Source: Lichtheimia corymbifera B2541 (Eukaryota > Mucoromycota > Mucoromycetes > Mucorales > Lichtheimiaceae). From it: DNA of 64,000 nt. The DNA is taken from positions 62,001 through 126,000 of the forward strand of contig JNEU01000826.1 in NCBI GenBank assembly GCA_000697475.1. Direction: 5' to 3'. Shown in pieces: positions 44,061 to 57,160 of the stretch. The notes below the pieces were generated by a model. That model made no database searches. It was not told the DNA's origin and worked only from the letters and a program-made list of their open reading frames with translations. How positions within the stretch are numbered: the first letter of the stretch is position 1; every line of letters starts with the position of its first letter. Both the position numbers and the translations under genes were made by a program.

Positions 44061-45446
44061 ATGTCCTTGGAAGAAGACCAACGTAGACGCCCTCCCAGAG
44101 CAGTCAATATCATTCGACCATCGTCACCACTCTTGCAAGCATTCCATCGCCCTGTTATGCAATTCCACCAACAGCCATCAGCATGTTCAATGACCTCGGC
44201 TTCTACATGGTCTTCCTCATCGTCATCAGCCTCGACAGAGTACTCGCCTTCAACAGCTGGTTTTATCACTACACGACCCACTTCTCCTTCATGGTATCAT
44301 CGACCAGGTTCTCCTAGTGGATGGTCCTTTGTGGGTAAGCCATCACCCCTGGGACCCCTATCACGTATGGCGGCCTTGGCGCATCAGCAAGAAGCTGGGC
44401 TCTCTGGATTATCCAGCCCTGTCACTGAGGATAGCGATGGGACATTAGACAGCGATGAAGACGACTATGATCACGACAATTTGGATATCGATTTGGATGA
44501 CGACGATTTGGATGACGATGATGATTTGGAGGATGATGATTTGGATGACTTTTCCTCGTCGTCATCAGCAGAAGAAGATGTGATTCCACGTCCTATCATT
44601 GCAAAGATGAAACAAGGCTGCACGATCATGAATGGCAAAGGCGAGCTTGTCGGATTCTCATCCAACCACAATAACGACGCCAGTGACAAGTTTGGACGAA
44701 AGGTAAATAGTAGGATATCATATTGGAAAGCGTGGATATTGATAATGCAATATATAGATTGCCGACCTTGAAATTGAAGTCAAATCCTTGGCAAGCGTCA
44801 ATGCCACATTGGAAGAGCAAACTCGTGAACAAGCTGCACGTATTGCAGAGCTTGAGAAGAAGCTTCAGGATAGGTAAGATAAGTTGGGGATTGGAATTGG
44901 ATGGTAGTAATAACAGGTATTGAATAGGAATGGATGTGAGCTTCCACCGACTCCAGTGTCAATGACATTCTCAGAGGTAAAAGTAATGAACTGTGCCCAT
45001 GATATCAATCACACTCACATGTTATTATGTAGCCTGAAGACGATCCAGAGACCGAACAACTCTACGAGCGGATCAAAGCAATGTTGCAATCATTAATCGA
45101 CGATGCTCAACGTGCCGTTGCTACTCAAAGCAAAAGGAGTGGGCGCGTCTTATATAAGGATCCACGTCAGTTGATGGATTATGAACGATCATCGTCATCG
45201 ATACGTACACCACCACCTCCAGCACCAGGACCCAGCTCACGTTCTCCTCGCCGACCAAGAAGTGGTAGCAGGAATTATTCAGTTGTATCATGTCCTGAAG
45301 CAACACTTACAAGTAGTCCAAATCGACGTTCATGGCCTACCGTTACTGCTGGTGGTAGTCGTTTATTACGTATGGCAACACAACCTAGTGGTGCAAGTGG
45401 AAGACAACGATCACAATCCATGGTACGAGCTACATCCTCGCCGTAA
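44061..45446 (+). CDS. Acidic, serine-rich coiled-coil protein, uncharacterised
   Basis: Four exons, ATG at 44061 (MSLEEDQRRRPPRAVNIIRP), stop at 45444-45446. Regions in order: a Ser/Pro/Thr-rich start (residues 20-110), a long Asp-rich run (about 130-165, DLDDDDLDDDDDLEDDDL), a charged linker (VIPRPIIAKMKQGCTIMNGK), and a coiled coil (IADLEIEVKSLASVNATLEE, EQAARIAELEKKLQDR). After PEDDPETEQLYERIKAMLQS there is a basic Pro/Ser/Arg-rich tail. No catalytic domain is seen. The composition suggests a cytosolic scaffold or cytoskeletal/cell-polarity protein, but this is only inference. Several SP/TP sites could be phosphorylated. Confidence 0.7.
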
Positions 45447-46021
45447 AACGAAACGATCACAGACATACTCGCACTCGCACTCTCTTATTTACTTGCAAAT
45501 TCTCTTTTTCACTCTCTAACATTACTCAACTCTCTCACATTATGACCGCTGCACATGCATATATTATCATCATCATCACGCACATCTCTTGCTATCTATA
45601 CCCTCTCTATTTAAACACCCACGCACATCCTAGCTGCAATTACATGCTTTCCTTATGCCCTTCCTTTTTGTTATCCTTTTTACTTCATATGTAAATTGTT
45701 CCCTTGTATGCATGTTCCTATATTTTGTTTCCCGGTTTGTCTGTACAGTATCAACAATAAAATATTCTATTGGCGGATGTCTTAATGCATGAATCTGTGT
45801 TACCCAATCTTGGATACAACAATCCCCTTTGTGTTTGGAACAAAGTCATTGTGAGCTAAATGATTTAAAGAGAGTGGGCACAACACGTGCTTAACAATAA
45901 TACGAAGCCCCTTAATCCCTGATTATCATATAATAGTGTATGTGTGAAAATGAAATGCAGCCCATGATTTATGATATACAAACGGGAAAAAGATAAATGC
46001 GATTTGGAGATGATGGATGTT
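45447..46021. other. Convergent intergenic region
   Basis: Tail-to-tail spacer of about 0.57 kb. A possible polyadenylation signal AATAAAATATTC is near 45757. No other feature. Confidence 0.5.
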
Positions 46022-47844
46022 TCAAAGTTTGTTGCTGTTGGATTGCTGAGGAGCGACGCTTTGTCTTGGCCAGCTATAGTTGGCACTGGATCGATCATAG
46101 CCGTAACGTTTCATAAAAGCATCGAGCTCAGCAGGACCTCGGGAACCATAAGGATAAGTGGAAAGAGGAATGTTGCTGTCCTGATCAATGCGATGCAATA
46201 TGGGTGTAAAGATCCGCCAAGCTGCTTCGAGCTCATCATCACGCACAAAGTTAGCATGGTCGTTACGCAATACATCGAGAATGAGTGATTCATAAGCATC
46301 AGGGATGGCCATGTCAGTAAATCGTGCATGATAGGAAAGATCAAGGTCCGATTGTAAGGTTTGATATGAAAGTCCTGGTTGCTTGTTGTTGAACTTTAGA
46401 TAGACAGCTTCATCAGGTTGGATCCGCATCACAAGCTCATTACGAGAGGTGGCCTTATACAAGTTACCAGCAACGTTGCGAAATTGGATGCGGATTTCCA
46501 CCTTGGCCTCATTGAGTGCCTTGCCAGCCTTAAGAATAAAGGGCACGCCTTCCCAACGTTCATTTTGGATCCACAATGTGAGTGCTGCAAATGTTGGTGT
46601 GCGGCTATCTTGTTTATCCTTGAGTGTCACATCATCACGATATCCAGGTTTACCGTTAGCACCAATATATTGGCCCAACAATGCATCCTTGAGTGCAATG
46701 GGTGGGATGCATCGAAGCACTTTGACCTTTTCATCACGGATAGCTTCAGGTTCAGTAGAAATGGGTCGCTCCATAGCAATCAAAGAAAGCACCTGGAGCA
46801 GATCTGATCCAAAGATGGAAAATTGGCGATAAACTTTAGCTTATGCACTTGTTTTCTCCCACCCTATTCCGCTTCTTTTTTTCTCACGCACGGTTTTGCA
46901 TAACATCGCGAATAATGCCGTAATCATCAAAGTAACCACCACGACCTTCCGTGCCAAAGGGTTCCTTGAATGTAATCTGGACATTGTCAATGCTCTTGCG
47001 ATCCCAGATATGGTTGAAAAAGACATTGGCAAAACGTAACGTCATGATATTCTTGACCATCTCCTTTCCAAGATAATGATCAATTCGGTAAATCTAACCG
47101 AAATGCATAATGATGAGCCTCATGTCTGAAAAGTGATTTGCCGCATTTACCTCCTCTTCACTAAACAAGGCACCCAGAGCACGACCCAACTCATTGGAGC
47201 TTTCAGTATCCATTCCAAATGGTTTCTCTACAATGAGACGGTTGAGGCCATTTTGAGAGTATACATGCTTGCGTATGCCTTGAGCGACAGGAATAAACAC
47301 TGAAGAAGGAAGCGCCATGTAAAAGATACGGTTGCATTGACCATGGCTTGCATGACGTGCTTTTTCACTCTGATCAATGCATTGATTGAGTGATTGCCAT
47401 GACATGTCATCATCGTACAATCCTGAATGATAGCTAGTGATGGCCTTGAACCGATCCAGATCACCGTGGTTTTCTTCATTGACCTTGATATACTGTGTCA
47501 CCCGCTGAAGGTATTCATCATGAGACATTTTGGTACGTGCATAACCAATGATCTGCGTGTTCGCTGGGAGAAAGCCATTGCGAAAGAGCTTGAATAAGGC
47601 AGGATACGTCTTTCTCTTGGCTAAATCGCCTGAAGCACCCAATACTACAGTATCAGAAAATGATGCATTGTGAACATGTCAGTCACGAAAAAAAAGACAA
47701 AGCTGCTGCTGTCAAGGCGACGATGTTGCGGGGATAAAAGGCAGCGTTTTGGTGGTCCTGAGAAAACTACGTACCAACAATGGTTGCAAAACCATTTAGC
47801 TCCTTGGTTACTTCTGCCTGGATCACTTGCATAGGGCTGGGCAT
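46022..47844 (-). CDS. ZWF1: Glucose-6-phosphate 1-dehydrogenase
   Basis: First enzyme of the oxidative pentose phosphate pathway, making NADPH. Five exons. Start [20 protein letters not shown] at 47844 (a second in-frame ATG is four codons later). Nucleotide-binding motif [19 protein letters not shown] is reached through an intron after ATIV. Active-site peptide [13 protein letters not shown] is present, then [40 protein letters not shown] (the sequence reads [20 protein letters not shown]) and [20 protein letters not shown]. It ends PQQSNSNKL. Length of about 505 residues is normal. It lies tail to tail with the acidic coiled-coil gene and shares a divergent flank with nothing on the left. 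Confidence 0.96.
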
Positions 47845-48607
47845 GTTTGAATGAAAAGAAAAATGCAAGAGAAAAACACGAACGCCAAGTCAAGAAAAAA
47901 AAAAACTGAGTTTTGTTATGCTTTATTACAAACGCCGTTTTGGGGGGTTGGTTGTGGTGAGTGAGTGTGGTAAAGGAGGGGGGAATTGACAAGGATGGCA
48001 GCTAGCAGGTGATCGACTTTGTTGTAGTGGGATAGAGTTTTTCATCAGCCATTCATAATCCACGAACTGGTATCTGCGGAATTCCACAAACAATATCCCC
48101 ACACACACATCCTATTCCCATTGTTGTTGTTGTTGTTGCCTGGTTACCATGATGTTGTTTTCCCCTCCCCCATTGACTGCCATCATCCATTCTCACATGC
48201 CATTTCATTCTATACGCCGCAATCCGGAGTTGGCTTGTACTCGTCTTTTGTTGCCATGTGGTGTTGACAATTATCTGTCCCTCCTCCTTATCGGATAATT
48301 TGCCATCCTATCCCGATCCGAAACTGCTTATGTCAGGGCCATGTGGTATGCTTTTGCAGCTGATCAAGGTTGCACTAATGCGATCATGCTTTTATGCCGA
48401 GAAGAAAAGTCGTTTTCAAGCACGCCCTCCACTACTGTATGTATCATTCGATCGCCGATTCTCTGATTCTTCTTATGTCCTCTTCCCCGCAATAATAGCT
48501 CTTTGTCCTACGAACAATCCCCGGATGAAGGGATCAATAAATACGCGTCCTCACATGAACATGTAGTAAAATGGGCACACAGGAACGTTGTAAAAAACTT
48601 TTTATCT
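47845..48607. other. Intergenic: glucose-6-phosphate dehydrogenase promoter
   Basis: About 0.76 kb. It carries purine runs just upstream of the start and a (GTT)n tract near 48121-48139. No gene recognised. Confidence 0.5.
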
Positions 48608-49383
48608 TCATATGCGCAATCCCCAAAGTTCTAATTGGATACAATTGAATTCGGAAGAGGTGGAGAGTGGTTCATTGTCAAAGGTTGGACATTGTTCGCT
48701 ATAGCCCCTCTCAAGGTCCGCATTTATCCAAAGCCCAAACTTGCCGTCGCTAGAAAACATTTCTTGATGAGTATTTTTCCATAGTACAGCAAATAAGCAT
48801 ACAGCACACACATACCCTCCTCCCATGGCAATGAAGTCTGTATCAGCCAGAATCATGTATTCGTTCTTGCCAGTCCATGGAAAAATTTTGACGTGTTGAT
48901 TCTTTTCAGTCCATAGAAAACTTTCATTGGGAAATGAGCATCACACCAATAACAAAAAAGGGACCAATCATCCGGCTTACCATTCACCCGTTCCATAATA
49001 TGATGTGCTTGGTTTCAACGTCTCATTCAGAAAGGCTCCAAACACCTGTTGTATCCCACCATTAGCTGCTGTCTTGTTGATAGACTCGACCCATTTCCAT
49101 ACCAGATCATTATCATCCTTGATAGCAAGCACACAAGGTCCACGATTGGCTTTTGCTCGTCGATAAAGGGTTGCCAAGCTGGTGCCATGTTGATCCAGAC
49201 TGTACAGCAGAGACCACTGAGGAGCTACACGGAAGCGTCGTGGCAAATAAGGCCTGACCTGTCAAGGGTTAGGATTATTACTATCCAAGCAACACGCACG
49301 TGTTCACATACCTGCTCTGCAATGTTATCGGTTAATACAGGGACAGTGTCGGGTCGTCGATCAGTGAGCTGTGGTGCTGGCAT
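48608..49383 (-). CDS. OXR1: TLD-domain protein (Oxr1 type)
   Basis: Short oxidation-resistance protein, essentially only a TLD domain; yeast Oxr1 regulates V-ATPase assembly. Four exons, start MPAPQLTDRRPDTVPVL at 49383. Marks in order: LPRRFRVAPQWSLLYSLDQH, GTSLATLYRRAKANRGPCVL, IQQVFGAFLNETLKPSTSYY with GTGECFLW joined across an intron, FPWTGKNEYMILADTDFIAM, GGGDGKFGLWINADLERGYS, TFDNEPLSTSSEFNCIQLEL and WGLRI at the end. Complete TLD fold, about 200 residues. There is no LysM domain, unlike animal OXR1 long forms. Confidence 0.93.
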
Positions 49384-50567
49384 TGTAGGGTCATGTAAAA
49401 GTGATAACGGAAAAAAGTGAGATGATGCAGTCTATAGACAAATGAAGGCTTCGAATGCTGATGGCGCGTTGTCGTCGTCGTCGTCGTCGCTTGTTGGGGT
49501 ATACGAGCAAGCTACTTTTGTGAATGCTCTTGGAAAGAATAAAGTGTCGTGGTAGTTGATGAGTGGTATACAAGTGAGCAAAAGAGAATGAATTACTGCA
49601 GCCGCTTTACAGACATCCAAATGTCGCTGTTTGTACCACATACGGTGGCGTATTCATGTGTCGCTTTAATGCAGTTTCGGTATCCACAATAAATGTTCAT
49701 GGCCCTTTTCTACAAAAACGATCCTTGATTCCCTGGAACTCGACGATTTGCAAAGTTGGGTCTTTGAATATAAAACATGCATCAACATACAAAAGTTTAC
49801 CTACTCGAATACAATGAAATAATGGTTGCTTTGAAGAAGGATCACATCAATTGGATCGATGCTAGAGCAACGGTTTGTGAGTAATAAATATATACTGTAT
49901 GTTCTTCTCGTTATGTTTGGTGCTGTCATGTACTCAAACCAATTCTTGTGCATCGCCTTACTACATCCAACTTTAGCCAAGCTGATACCCCACAGCATCA
50001 AATTATAGTAGAGCGTGCCAGGGAAAATCCAAGTCCTCGAGCCATTACTGAGATATGACTGAAACTAAATAATTAACCCGACCGGTTGCAAAACTGTGAG
50101 ACGACGCTAATAAGGTTCAACTAGTTTGCTTGTTTCAAACGGTAGCATGAATGCGTTTATATGCATGTGTATTGGTAATCATAGGTTGTTATGTTGATTT
50201 GGTGGCAGCACCACCACGTTTTATTCTTGCAGAATTCCTTACAGAAAAAGGTTGATGCATGAATTTCCTTTGATGCCATCATACCTTGTCACTTGTTCGG
50301 TGCTATATATTATATAATAAAGACACTCTATAAGTACGTCCAGGGGTATTGTAGTCATTATATGCGTTAGCTAGAAATACAAGACCAATCGCAACATAAT
50401 TATGCTGCAAGAAATTGATTGGCTCATATCTCGGACCTACCACGGAAGTCTTATCCCGCTTGCCGTAATTACTCATCTGTAAGTCATCCTCAAATTCAGG
50501 GCAAAGATATATAAAAGTCAACCGAGTAGCTCATTCCTAAGACACATACTACATTCCCTACAACAAT
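49384..50567. other. Divergent promoter region of Oxr1 and second old yellow enzyme
   Basis: About 1.2 kb. A (GTC/GAC)n microsatellite is near 49472-49490. AT-rich segments lie around 50290-50320. A TATA box candidate is annotated separately. No gene recognised. Confidence 0.5.
50508..50517 (+). promoter_or_regulatory. TATA-like box before old yellow enzyme copy 2
   Basis: TATATAAAAG sits 51 bp before the ATG at 50568. TATA boxes are common in inducible fungal stress/oxidoreductase genes; motif evidence only. Confidence 0.4.
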
Positions 50568-51771
50568 ATGACCATTACAAGCAAGATCTTTCAACCTCTC
50601 AAAGTTGGTGCTGTTCAATTATCGCATCGTGTGGTGCTTTCACCATTGACACGTTTACGAAACGATGATAACCATGTGCCTACTGAAATGATGGCCCAAA
50701 TGTATCGGGATCGAGCAACGCCTGGTGGTTTATTGATTTCAGAAGCTATCCATCTTTCCAAGCAAGGTACCTACCCACGTGCTCCCGAGATTGATACGCA
50801 AGCACAGATCGACGGTTGGAAGCGTGTGGTGAAGGGTGTACATGACAAGGGCGGTATTTTCTTTTCTCAGATCTGGCATAGTGGAAGAGCCACCAATGCA
50901 TGCTTTCACCCTGATGGAGCCAAGCCAATTGCTCCTTCTCCTATATCTATCAATGGTCTCAATTCGGCAGGTCTTCAAGGCGAGGTTCCAGAAGAAATGA
51001 CCATCGACCAGATCAAGACTGTGCAACAGCAATTTGTGCAAAGTGCCAAGAACTCCATGGCTGCTGGATTTGACGGTGTTGAAATCCATGGTGCTAATGG
51101 CTATTTGATTGATAGCTTTATCAACACATCCAGCAATAAGCGCACCGACGATTACGGTGGTTCGATCGAAAACCGATCCCGATTTGTACTGGAGCTTGTT
51201 GACCAAGTCGTCGATGCTATCGGTGAAGAACGTGTTGCAGTACGCTTTAGTCCTTGGTCCGAATATCAGGTATGTACAACAACAATAACGAACCATGTTG
51301 AAAGATGACACTAACTTTCTGAGTTAGGATATGGAAGATGAGACACCTTACGAGACTTGGGGCTATATCGTGAACCAGCTTCAAAAGGATCATCCCAACT
51401 TGGCCTATTTACACTTCATTGAACACCGTGAACGACCTGATCCTAATGACCCTACTGTGACCTTGTTCAACTCGCTTGATCCTATTCGTAAGCTATGGAA
51501 GGGTCCATTCATGTCAGCCGGCTATACCAATAAGGAAAAAGAAGCTATTGCATTGTCGGATCGTACCGGCGACATGGTTTCATTTGGACGTGCCTTTATT
51601 GCTAATCCAGATCTCGTCGACCGTCTCAAGAACGAATGGCCTCTCAATAAGTATGATCGCGACACATTTTATGGTGGCGATGATCGTGGATACAATGATT
51701 ACCCCTTTTATGATCCCAAGAATCAGTTCTCTTATATCTTCATTAAAGAGCTAGTTTATTCAATAAAATGA
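50568..51771 (+). CDS. NADPH:flavin oxidoreductase, old yellow enzyme family (copy 2)
   Basis: Paralogue of the gene at 41084-42256. Start MTITSKIFQPLKVGAVQLSH, with HRVVLSPLTRLRNDDNH, FFSQIWHSGRATNACFH, GFDGVEIHGANGYLIDSFIN (substrate His/Asn/Tyr kept), KRTDDYGGSIENRSRFVLEL and, after one intron, DMEDETPYETWGYIVNQL. The intron interrupts both paralogues at exactly the same codon (after PWSEYQ / PWSEFQ). The C-terminus is longer than in copy 1 and ends in a hydrophobic stretch (FSYIFIKELVYSIK). Differences such as LSK in place of TAI near the flavin site suggest different substrate preference, but this is inference. Confidence 0.93.
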
Positions 51772-51924
51772 AGCTACGTAATGATATGATGTGGGTGATG
51801 ACATTGATGCACTGCGTGGATCATGCGATGGGCAACTTTGTACAACGTTCTCTTCGAATTTGAACTTGCCTTTTTGGTTGAACCAACAACAGCGCTTCTT
51901 CCTGCAACACAACAGCAACCGACA

Positions 51925-53631
51925 ATGTCGAAGGAATGGATTCAACAACGCATGGCACTCTTACGGAAGCAAGCTGGATTTGCCTTTCACCAGGATCTTG
52001 CCATTTCGATTCTACTATGTCTAATGTCTGGCAGAGATAAACACCTTGTCTTGACCGCTGCACCTCATCGATTACAAGAAGTAGCTCAAATGGCCACCAT
52101 GGTGAGTGAGTGGGTGTGCATTAGGGTCTATCTTCATATAAACTTACGTCGTATTATTAGTTATCACGATCTCTGTTTGGGTTCTCAACGGCCAACGTAG
52201 TATGTCAAGAGCAGCAGACACCTTCTGACCTGATCCATTCACTATTCGCTGCCACGCTGGAGGATTACATGGACGTTGCCTCTGAGCATCGACACAGCTA
52301 TCACCGCATTTACGGCGACTCATTACATCCATCAGACTCGGGTCCTTCTTCTATCAATAATCGCGCTCATCGTCAGACACAATCCATGTTCCATAACGAC
52401 CATTCACCTTCATTATCATCGTTTCCTAGTATCATCAGCAATCGAAGTTATGTAAGTATATACAAAGAAAGGTAGCTGCTTGGGATCGTGATACTCATAC
52501 ACACCATTAAAATAAGCATGATGATGATACAAGAAACGTGAATCCTGTGAGTCCAGTTGATTTCAACGTATCATCGAGACGACGTACACCTGCACCACCT
52601 CCACTTTCACGATATACCCAGCACAACTCATCCGATATGGTCACCTCTTCTCGTCGTGATACCCTTCTTGGCCCCCAACCTCCTTCGACCACAAGTGCTC
52701 CTTCTCCTTCCATTCGTCGAGATTCGGATTTAGATATCACTGCACGATCAAGCGGAAAACTCGCACAAGCGGTTGTCATACAACGTCTCGATGAAGCGGA
52801 TCCTTTGGTTCAAGCTACTTTACTCGAGGTAAGTGTGTATATGTTTATTATCACGAGGCTACCATGTAAACTCATCACACGCCAGCTCATTGTTACAAAG
52901 GAACTCAAGATGGGGAATGCAAGGTACACTGTACCCAAGCCGCATTTTCTCGTGATTCTAGTACTACCGAGGACCCATGAACGATCCTCCGTATCCTCAC
53001 AGCTGGTATGTTGCTTCCTTATTTTTCATATCATCTATGGCTAATGAACCTTTTATCTATAGCTGGACAGGTTCTTTGTGAGCTTTGATTTTGATGAGGA
53101 TACATTTGGCAACTCTTTTTCAACAGCTCGAGGATTTGGGCGACGTATGGCGCTTATCAAGAATGAGGTGGGTTAAATTAAAAAGTAGGTGGGGAAACGT
53201 ATTATTTAACTCTATCTTCCTGCTAGGAAATTGCAAGTTTGGCAACCCAAGCATCACGCGTCTTTATCAGCATTGACATTACTCGATACATACGGGACAT
53301 TGTGGTGGGTGTACGGACACATCCATTGGTACAAGGAGGATTGACAGCGCGTGCATCACAAGATCTGGTCAAAGTGACAAGGTAATAGGTGTGGATGTTG
53401 TTGTTGTTTTATCCTGCAAGTTTATTCAATGGACGAAATTGCATTAGATCACTGGCAACACTGTTTCAAAGAGATTATTTGACGCCCGATTTGGTATCGA
53501 TTGCAGCAAGCAAGGTGCTGGGTCACCGGATTCGACTTTTGCCTCAAGCACTGGATGATCAAGGCACGCCTTATCGTACAACAGCAGATGTAGTGGCCGA
53601 GGTCTTACGAGTTGTCTATGTACCCATGTAA
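51925..53631 (+). CDS. MoxR/magnesium-chelatase-like AAA protein without visible Walker A
   Basis: Fungal relative of MoxR/magnesium-chelatase ATPases. Start MSKEWIQQRMALLRKQAGFA (ATG at 51925; an in-frame ATG at 51823 would add 34 residues). After the N-terminal helix, the region SGRDKHLVLTAAPHRLQEVA occupies the place of the Walker A loop, but no GxxxxGK is present. Then LSRSLFGFSTANVVCQEQQT, a Ser/Pro/Arg-rich disordered linker, HFLVILVLPRTHERSSVSSQ and LLDRFFVSFDFDED, matching the MoxR AAA core, and the lid domain ARASQDLVKVTRSLATLFQR with DYLTPDLVSIAASKVLGHRI. It ends LRVVYVPM. About seven exons. Probably ATPase-inactive or structurally divergent; function unknown. Confidence 0.75.
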
Positions 53632-53844
53632 TCCTTTCATTTGATAAAGTACATACATCCATGGAATGATGATGATGATGCATTTAAAAAAGCTCTGATT
53701 TATGTGGTTTGTTGAGGAGAGACAAAGTAAGGTGGGGGATCGTATATGAGTGATTCTTGAATGTGAGTGTGTGAGTGTGTGCGCGTGTGTATAGGTGTGT
53801 ATGGAAGAGATGGAATGCTAGTGTACTATATCCAAGGGGAGGAT

Positions 53845-55031
53845 TTACTTTTCACCTTCATTCTTCTTTTCCTTATCCTGCTCATTGGTTGTTGCGGCAT
53901 TCTTTTCCTTTTCCTTGTCAGCGGCGGCGGCGGCATTGGCTGATGATGGTGCTAACAAAGTTCCCTCTTCGCCCTTGAGATTGTCAATCTTGTTGTTGAT
54001 GAGGTTGTGAAGTGCAATCACTGAACGAATCAAGCTGGAAAGATAGATCATAAGCAATTGATCGTTTGTCTTGGTGCTGAAAGCGTTGACCATTTCCTGG
54101 ACCTCGAGATTTGGCAACAGGTTGAAAATATCTTGAAGGTTGTAAATGATCTGATGATTGACAGGGAGTTTGCCAGCGACGACCTTTTGAAGATAATCCC
54201 TAATTTCTTCCAATCGACCTTGAAGACCTGCCAAAGATCCCAATTGACCACTGATGCGAGTAGACAGTGTTCCCACAGCATTATCCTTGATATCTCTTAG
54301 CAAATGCTCCACACCAATCTCCTCGGCTTCTTCTGCAACAATCTCGGAAGGAACGTGCATAAATGTCTTGGTGGTTGCTGTGCCATCCTAGATTACATGG
54401 ACATAATATTTAACATCACGTCTCATTTTGCCCGCATCCTCCATATTCACTTACCTCCTTGATTTCTTCAATGGCAAAATAAGCATCCGTGGGTATTTCA
54501 ACATCCTTGGGCTTGACATCCACAATGACAAGAACCGGATTGGGTGTGTACCGCTTGAATAACTCATTGATTTCGAGGTCGGATGGGCGTAACTTGGGTC
54601 CACTATGATACCAACCGATCATCTTTTCCTTGGCTATATTGTATATGAGACTGATATGTAAGCGGAATGAATAGAAGATACACAGCTACTATGACGTACC
54701 GTTGACCTTTTTAAACATGTTGTTCATGCCTTCAATGTAGTTGTGATCGAGAAACCATACAGAGGGATCCTTTTCATCTTCTTCAAAGGGAACTACCAAC
54801 GGTGCCATTCGCGTGAGTGAAATGGGTTACTGGTGCGTTGTAGTGTCAATGTGTACCTGCAAAGCTGTTGGAGACGTTTACAGTCTTGCCCTTGTTCTGG
54901 CCGAGCAGTACGCCGACAACGCGTTTCTTTGTATCCTTGGCAACTCGATTGTAGTGATCGGTAGCTGACAAGAGCACCAAAGGGTGTACTTGAACAGTGG
55001 TTGACGGTGAGACGGTGGTAGTAGTTGGCAT
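53845..55031 (-). CDS. RPN8: 26S proteasome regulatory subunit Rpn8 (PSMD7)
   Basis: Non-catalytic MPN-domain subunit of the 19S lid, partner of the deubiquitinase Rpn11. Five exons. Start [20 protein letters not shown] at 55031, then [60 protein letters not shown] and [20 protein letters not shown]. The JAMM catalytic signature is incomplete (HSGP without the HxH), as expected for Rpn8. The C-terminal helical part reads [20 protein letters not shown] and [20 protein letters not shown]. It ends in an Ala-rich and KEKE-type tail ([20 protein letters not shown]). Confidence 0.95.
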
Positions 55032-55334
55032 ATAGGTAATAAGAGAGAGAGAGAGAGGTGTGCGTAAATATCAGTCAGGCGGGACGCGTGTATACTTGAA
55101 GCCCGCTCACTCACATTGTATGGTAGGTGTCCCTCACACACATAGGGCGGTTGGCCCTCCTTCCTTCAACCAATCACATTAGCTGCCAGTTCGCTCGCTC
55201 GCTGATGCTGGTGCTGCTGCTTATTACCTGCTGCAGGTTTCATTACACTCCACCGCAAGCCCTTTTTTTTTCTTCTTTCCTTTTCTTTTTTCTATACCTG
55301 TACTACAACCCACCCTTTCTCCTCCCACCACCCA
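55032..55334. promoter_or_regulatory. Divergent promoter between Rpn8 and the Rab2 gene
   Basis: The two start codons lie 303 bp apart and point away from each other. There is a GA/CT tract just before the Rpn8 start, GTTCGCTCGCTCGCT near 55189-55203, and a T-rich/CTTT tract before the Rab start. No sequence like the yeast proteasome element GGTGGCAAA was seen. Confidence 0.45.
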
Positions 55335-56666
<1,332 letters not shown>

Positions 56667-57160
56667 AGAGCTTTCTTTTTTACCATTCATTCATCCCTTT
56701 TACCTATTTTCCCCGATAGAAACAAAAAACATTAGCAACATACTGGCGCTTTGTTCTTTACCCATATTCTTTGTCTCATGCTTACACACACACACACACA
56801 CACACACATATCTAACCCATCGCTTTATTACCATGTCATTTACGATTGGAACCCATTCCTTTTTTCTTCGATTGCTCATCCACCTTCTCCTTATTGCTAT
56901 TTTTTTTTGAATGAACGACTATCCCTGAATATGCACCATTGTTTATGCAGCTTTGGTTACGTGCAGCATCAACATGGGGTCATTTCATGTTACACGAGAT
57001 GATATATTTTGGATAACATATGTGCATGATGAGAAAGAAAAAAAAATTGGGTGACCCAACAACAAGATGAAAAGCATGGTAAGACTACATGTATGAAAAA
57101 AAAGAGGAGTGCAATGTAAGGAGGCAATGGGTATACACATGGAGCAATAATGGACTACTA
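56667..57160. other. Convergent intergenic region
   Basis: 3' flanks of the Rab gene and glutamine synthetase. A (CA)n tract is near 56783-56808. No gene recognised. Confidence 0.5.

Noticed and set aside
44471..44689. Antisense frame of Ser/Lys repeats
   Set aside because: Mirror image of the Asp-rich and Ser-rich coding repeat of the acidic coiled-coil gene.
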